From Ciona intestinalis (Eukaryota; Chordata; Ascidiacea; Phlebobranchia; Cionidae): DNA of 64,000 bases. The translations under genes and the position numbers were made by a program. The DNA is taken from the NCBI RefSeq assembly GCF_000224145.3, contig NC_020168.2, positions 6,154,887 through 6,218,886 of the forward strand. Reading direction: 5' to 3'. Within the stretch, counting starts at the first letter, position 1; each line of letters begins with the position of its first letter. The notes below the pieces were generated by a model. That model was not told where the DNA came from and did no database searches. It was given only the letters and a program-made list of their open reading frames with translations. Of the stretch, positions 63,501 to 64,000 are shown piece by piece.

Positions 63501-63669
63501 TTTAACCTTGGCAGTAACTTGGGGTCAAAAGTCAAGTCGTCGTCGAACCTGATCCGCACTTGTGTTTTGATGATCTTCAGGGAGGAGAGGATCAAATCAA
63601 CATCAGATGTGGAGGAACACACGCGATGTAGGAACGGGAAGATGTAGCATGAGCATGGTGACGGTTGCT
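45541..63669 (-). CDS. GCN1: GCN1, eIF2alpha kinase activator (C-terminal part, 5' end outside window)
   Basis: Thirty-five exons on the minus strand, all frame-consistent: 63669-63393, 63014-62927, 62737-62561, 61999-61865, 61571-61389, 61007-60906, 60758-60612, 60234-60111, 59768-59657, 59101-58969, 58737-58494, 58138-58003, 57466-57318, 56832-56642, 56052-55839, 55590-55448, 55244-55130, 54422-54207, 53861-53697, 53332-53170, 52070-51979, 51624-51532, 51146-51084, 50860-50735, 50340-50095, 49825-49681, 49324-49239, 48914-48721, 48477-48402, 47616-47481, 47280-47132, 46843-46739, 46505-46400, 46208-46063, 45669-45541. These give about 1,700 codons of HEAT repeats matching roughly the last 60% of animal GCN1. 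Highlights are [15 protein letters not shown] and QDKKNFR (eEF3-like region), [35 protein letters not shown], and the GCN2-binding stretch with [23 protein letters not shown]1 binds collided ribosomes and GCN2 and triggers eIF2alpha phosphorylation on amino-acid starvation (family knowledge). Six introns carry 71-bp repeats. Exons further upstream lie beyond 64000. Confidence 0.96.
46535..46715 (-). repeat. 71-bp repeat array in a GCN1 intron (about 2.5 units)
   Basis: Units read CAGTGAGCATGAGGTGTATG and GTGTATAAGAAGACATCTGT on the plus strand. The array fills most of the 233-bp intron between 46739 and 46505 and ends about 25 bp from the splice donor. Confidence 0.85.
46975..47030 (-). mobile_element. 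SINE-like fragment
   Basis: CACAAAGTTACATGTGTGGT and TACGAGGTGTATGGAACAG are the reverse complement of the start of the 37.2-kb SINE-like repeat; it lies in a GCN1 intron. Confidence 0.45.
47617..48401. other. GCN1 intron without recognised elements
   Basis: Nearly 800 bp of AT-rich intron; no gene, MITE or 71-bp repeat recognised. Confidence 0.5.
48541..48712 (+). repeat. 71-bp repeat array in a GCN1 intron (about 2.4 units)
   Basis: TCATGCTCACTGTGAAGTTA, GGGTGTCTTCTTATACACCA and ATGGTGTATTCATACACCTC recur at 71-bp spacing. It reaches within about 10-15 bp of the splice donor at 48720. Confidence 0.9.
49404..49500. mobile_element. Worn MITE half
   Basis: TATATATAGGTTGGAATAAG followed by a TCATGTTTGGTCGTAAACAT interior; no right end is seen. 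Low confidence. Confidence 0.4.
50460..50600. mobile_element. Second SINE-like family, copy
   Basis: AGAGTTGGCCCCAAACCCCA and CCAGGGTGCTCAAAGCC match the family core; located in a GCN1 intron. Confidence 0.5.
50714..50734 (-). repeat. Single 71-bp-repeat fragment forming a splice-donor neighbourhood
   Basis: On the minus strand the donor reads GTAAGTATACCTCATGCTCG, in which TACCTCATGCTC is the repeat sequence; the splice site lies directly beside it. Confidence 0.6.
51775..51836. repeat. 15-bp tandem repeat
   Basis: GGCAGGAGCATTAAA/C repeated four times in a GCN1 intron. Confidence 0.9.
52335..53166 (+). repeat. 71-bp repeat array, about 12 units, partly dimeric
   Basis: Units of 71 bp (one of 72). 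Two variants alternate from 52408 onward: A with GTTAGAACATGATTGTCTTC and B with GTTATAACATAGGTGTCTCC, giving a 142-bp higher-order period. Each unit contains the imperfect palindrome ATACACC...GGTGTAT. The array reaches within about 10 bp of the GCN1 splice donor at 53169. Each 71-bp unit lacks stops in this strand, so long fortuitous ORFs appear. Confidence 0.95.
54035..54130. mobile_element. Second SINE-like family, copy
   Basis: AGTGAGGCACATCTTGGGAC, ATTACCCAAACACCCAGGGT and GCTAACATCTAGACA match the family order; GCN1 intron. Confidence 0.55.
54465..55129 (-). repeat. 71-bp repeat array, about 9 units, opposite orientation
   Basis: Plus strand reads GACAGTGAGCATGAGGTGTA, TGTGTCTGGTGTATAAGAAG and ACACCCATGTTATAACTC at 71-bp spacing. 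It fills nearly all of the 707-bp GCN1 intron. At its right edge the splice donor (minus strand GTATACCTCATGCGCACTGT) is itself repeat sequence. Confidence 0.95.
56312..56616. mobile_element. Non-autonomous element with GGCGCAGCCAG-type ends
   Basis: Left edge GGAGCAGCCAG, right edge CTGGCTGCGCCACTGGCTG, forming an inverted pair. The interior is mainly a ~30-bp tandem repeat (AGTGGGGGTTTTAATCAAAA then AATTTTTCTT) in about seven units. It lies in a GCN1 intron, ending 26 bp from the donor. Confidence 0.75.
56890..56965. mobile_element. Second SINE-like family, copy
   Basis: GACCTGGGATGCAGGGCTAA, ATATCCCAACGCCCAGGCTG and GCTACCATAAAGATA match the family; GCN1 intron. Confidence 0.5.
57665..57965 (+). 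repeat. 71-bp repeat array, about 4 units, irregular
   Basis: Units contain TACACCATACACACATGGTG and CATACACCTCATGCTCACTG with insertions and a short internal duplication. The array sits about 40 bp from the GCN1 splice donor at 58002. Confidence 0.88.
59262..59410. mobile_element. Short element with CAGTGGTGCAGCCAG-type ends
   Basis: Left end CAGTGGTGCAGCCAGGGGG and right end TCTGGCTGCGCCACTGACTG are inverted; the AT-rich interior is about 110 bp. It is related to the 56.3-kb element by its ends. Confidence 0.78.
59540..59640. mobile_element. Second SINE-like family, copy
   Basis: TGGGACCTGAGATTTAGGCA and TTACCCCAACACCCAGAGTG; the clearest copy of this family. GCN1 intron. Confidence 0.6.
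61745..61812. mobile_element. SINE-like fragment
   Basis: GTGTCTTGCCAAAAGACACA and TATACCCGCAATGGTAGCAC match the 3' half of the first SINE-like family. Confidence 0.45.
62280..62470. mobile_element. Second SINE-like family, copy
   Basis: GTGAGGTCCCGCAGCGTAGC, GGATTTAGGCCACAATTGGC and a CCATTACCCCATAATAGCAG core; GCN1 intron. Confidence 0.6.
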
Positions 63670-64000
63670 CTGTATATAATGCATTGTCAGTTTCAAGCAA
63701 AGTTTTGCATTTTTTTGTACAATATTTCTATTTTTAAGTGAAATTTAAGTTCTATTTTATATGAGTGGGGTTCTATAGTGAGGCATGCTATGGGATTTAA
63801 GCCCAGCACCCAGCTTAGATTTAAGCCCAGCACCCAGCTTAGATTTAAGCCCAGCACCCAGCATGTAAGTTAGAAATAATAAAGATCTATAAGGGTGAGA
63901 TCACATGAAATCTGGGGTATGGGCCTATTCCCCAACACTAAGGGTGGCACCATCTAGAGGTAGTTGTTAACCCTCAATAATGAAATGCACAATAATCAAT
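63670..64000. other. GCN1 intron sequence at the window edge
   Basis: Intron upstream of the first GCN1 exon seen. It holds a copy of the second SINE-like family (about 63770-63970) whose middle carries three tandem 24-bp units, GATTTAAGCCCAGCACCCAG. Confidence 0.7.

Overview
The window looks like nuclear DNA of a tunicate, most probably a Ciona-like sea squirt (inference). It is AT-rich and carries compact genes with many short GT-AG introns, animal gene families, and a very abundant ~190-bp palindromic MITE whose ends read like GTAGGGTGGGGGAAGATGGG. No bacterial operons, CRISPR arrays or rRNA genes are seen. Two 50-base N runs (2330-2379, 10396-10445) mark assembly gaps.

Layout. 2.3-4.2 kb (-): a small Shisa-like cysteine-rich single-pass membrane protein with a proline-rich PY-motif tail. 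5.4-9.4 kb (-): a complete 13-exon secreted laccase-type multicopper oxidase. 10.0-13.7 kb: a composite duplicated block holding copies of DNA seen at 4.6 kb, 33.3-34.4 kb and 8.2-10.0 kb, including laccase exons 1-6 only. 13.8-16.7 kb (+): galactokinase, 8 exons. 17.9-21.3 kb (+): threonine synthase-like protein (THNSL2 type), 11 exons. 21.6-25.3 kb: gene-poor. 25.3-29.3 kb (+): a CUB-domain type I membrane protein with two alternative transmembrane/tail ends. 30.1-33.3 kb (+): a secreted or ER JmjC (cupin_8) dioxygenase with a C-terminal EF-hand. 36.9-39.9 and 43.1-44.9 kb (+): two tandem GT10 fucosyltransferases. 45.5-64 kb (-): the C-terminal ~1,700 codons (35 exons) of GCN1, the HEAT-repeat activator of the GCN2 kinase; its 5' end lies beyond the window.

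The genes do not form one pathway. They are a gene neighbourhood of housekeeping enzymes (galactokinase, GCN1), secretory-pathway enzymes (laccase, JmjC/EF-hand, fucosyltransferases) and membrane proteins (Shisa-like, CUB). Exon structures were built by hand from splice signals, reading phase and family similarity; every junction given keeps frame unless stated.

The most unusual signals are in the introns. A 71-bp repeat is confined to GCN1 introns, where arrays in either orientation lie close to the 5' splice sites. Several laccase, JmjC and fucosyltransferase introns consist mostly of one MITE. A decayed copy of THNSL2 exon 2 lies just upstream of galactokinase exon 7. The CUB gene appears able to switch between two membrane anchors and tails. 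One MITE insertion can be read as a filled/empty site pair, and another is nested in a second copy at a TATA target.
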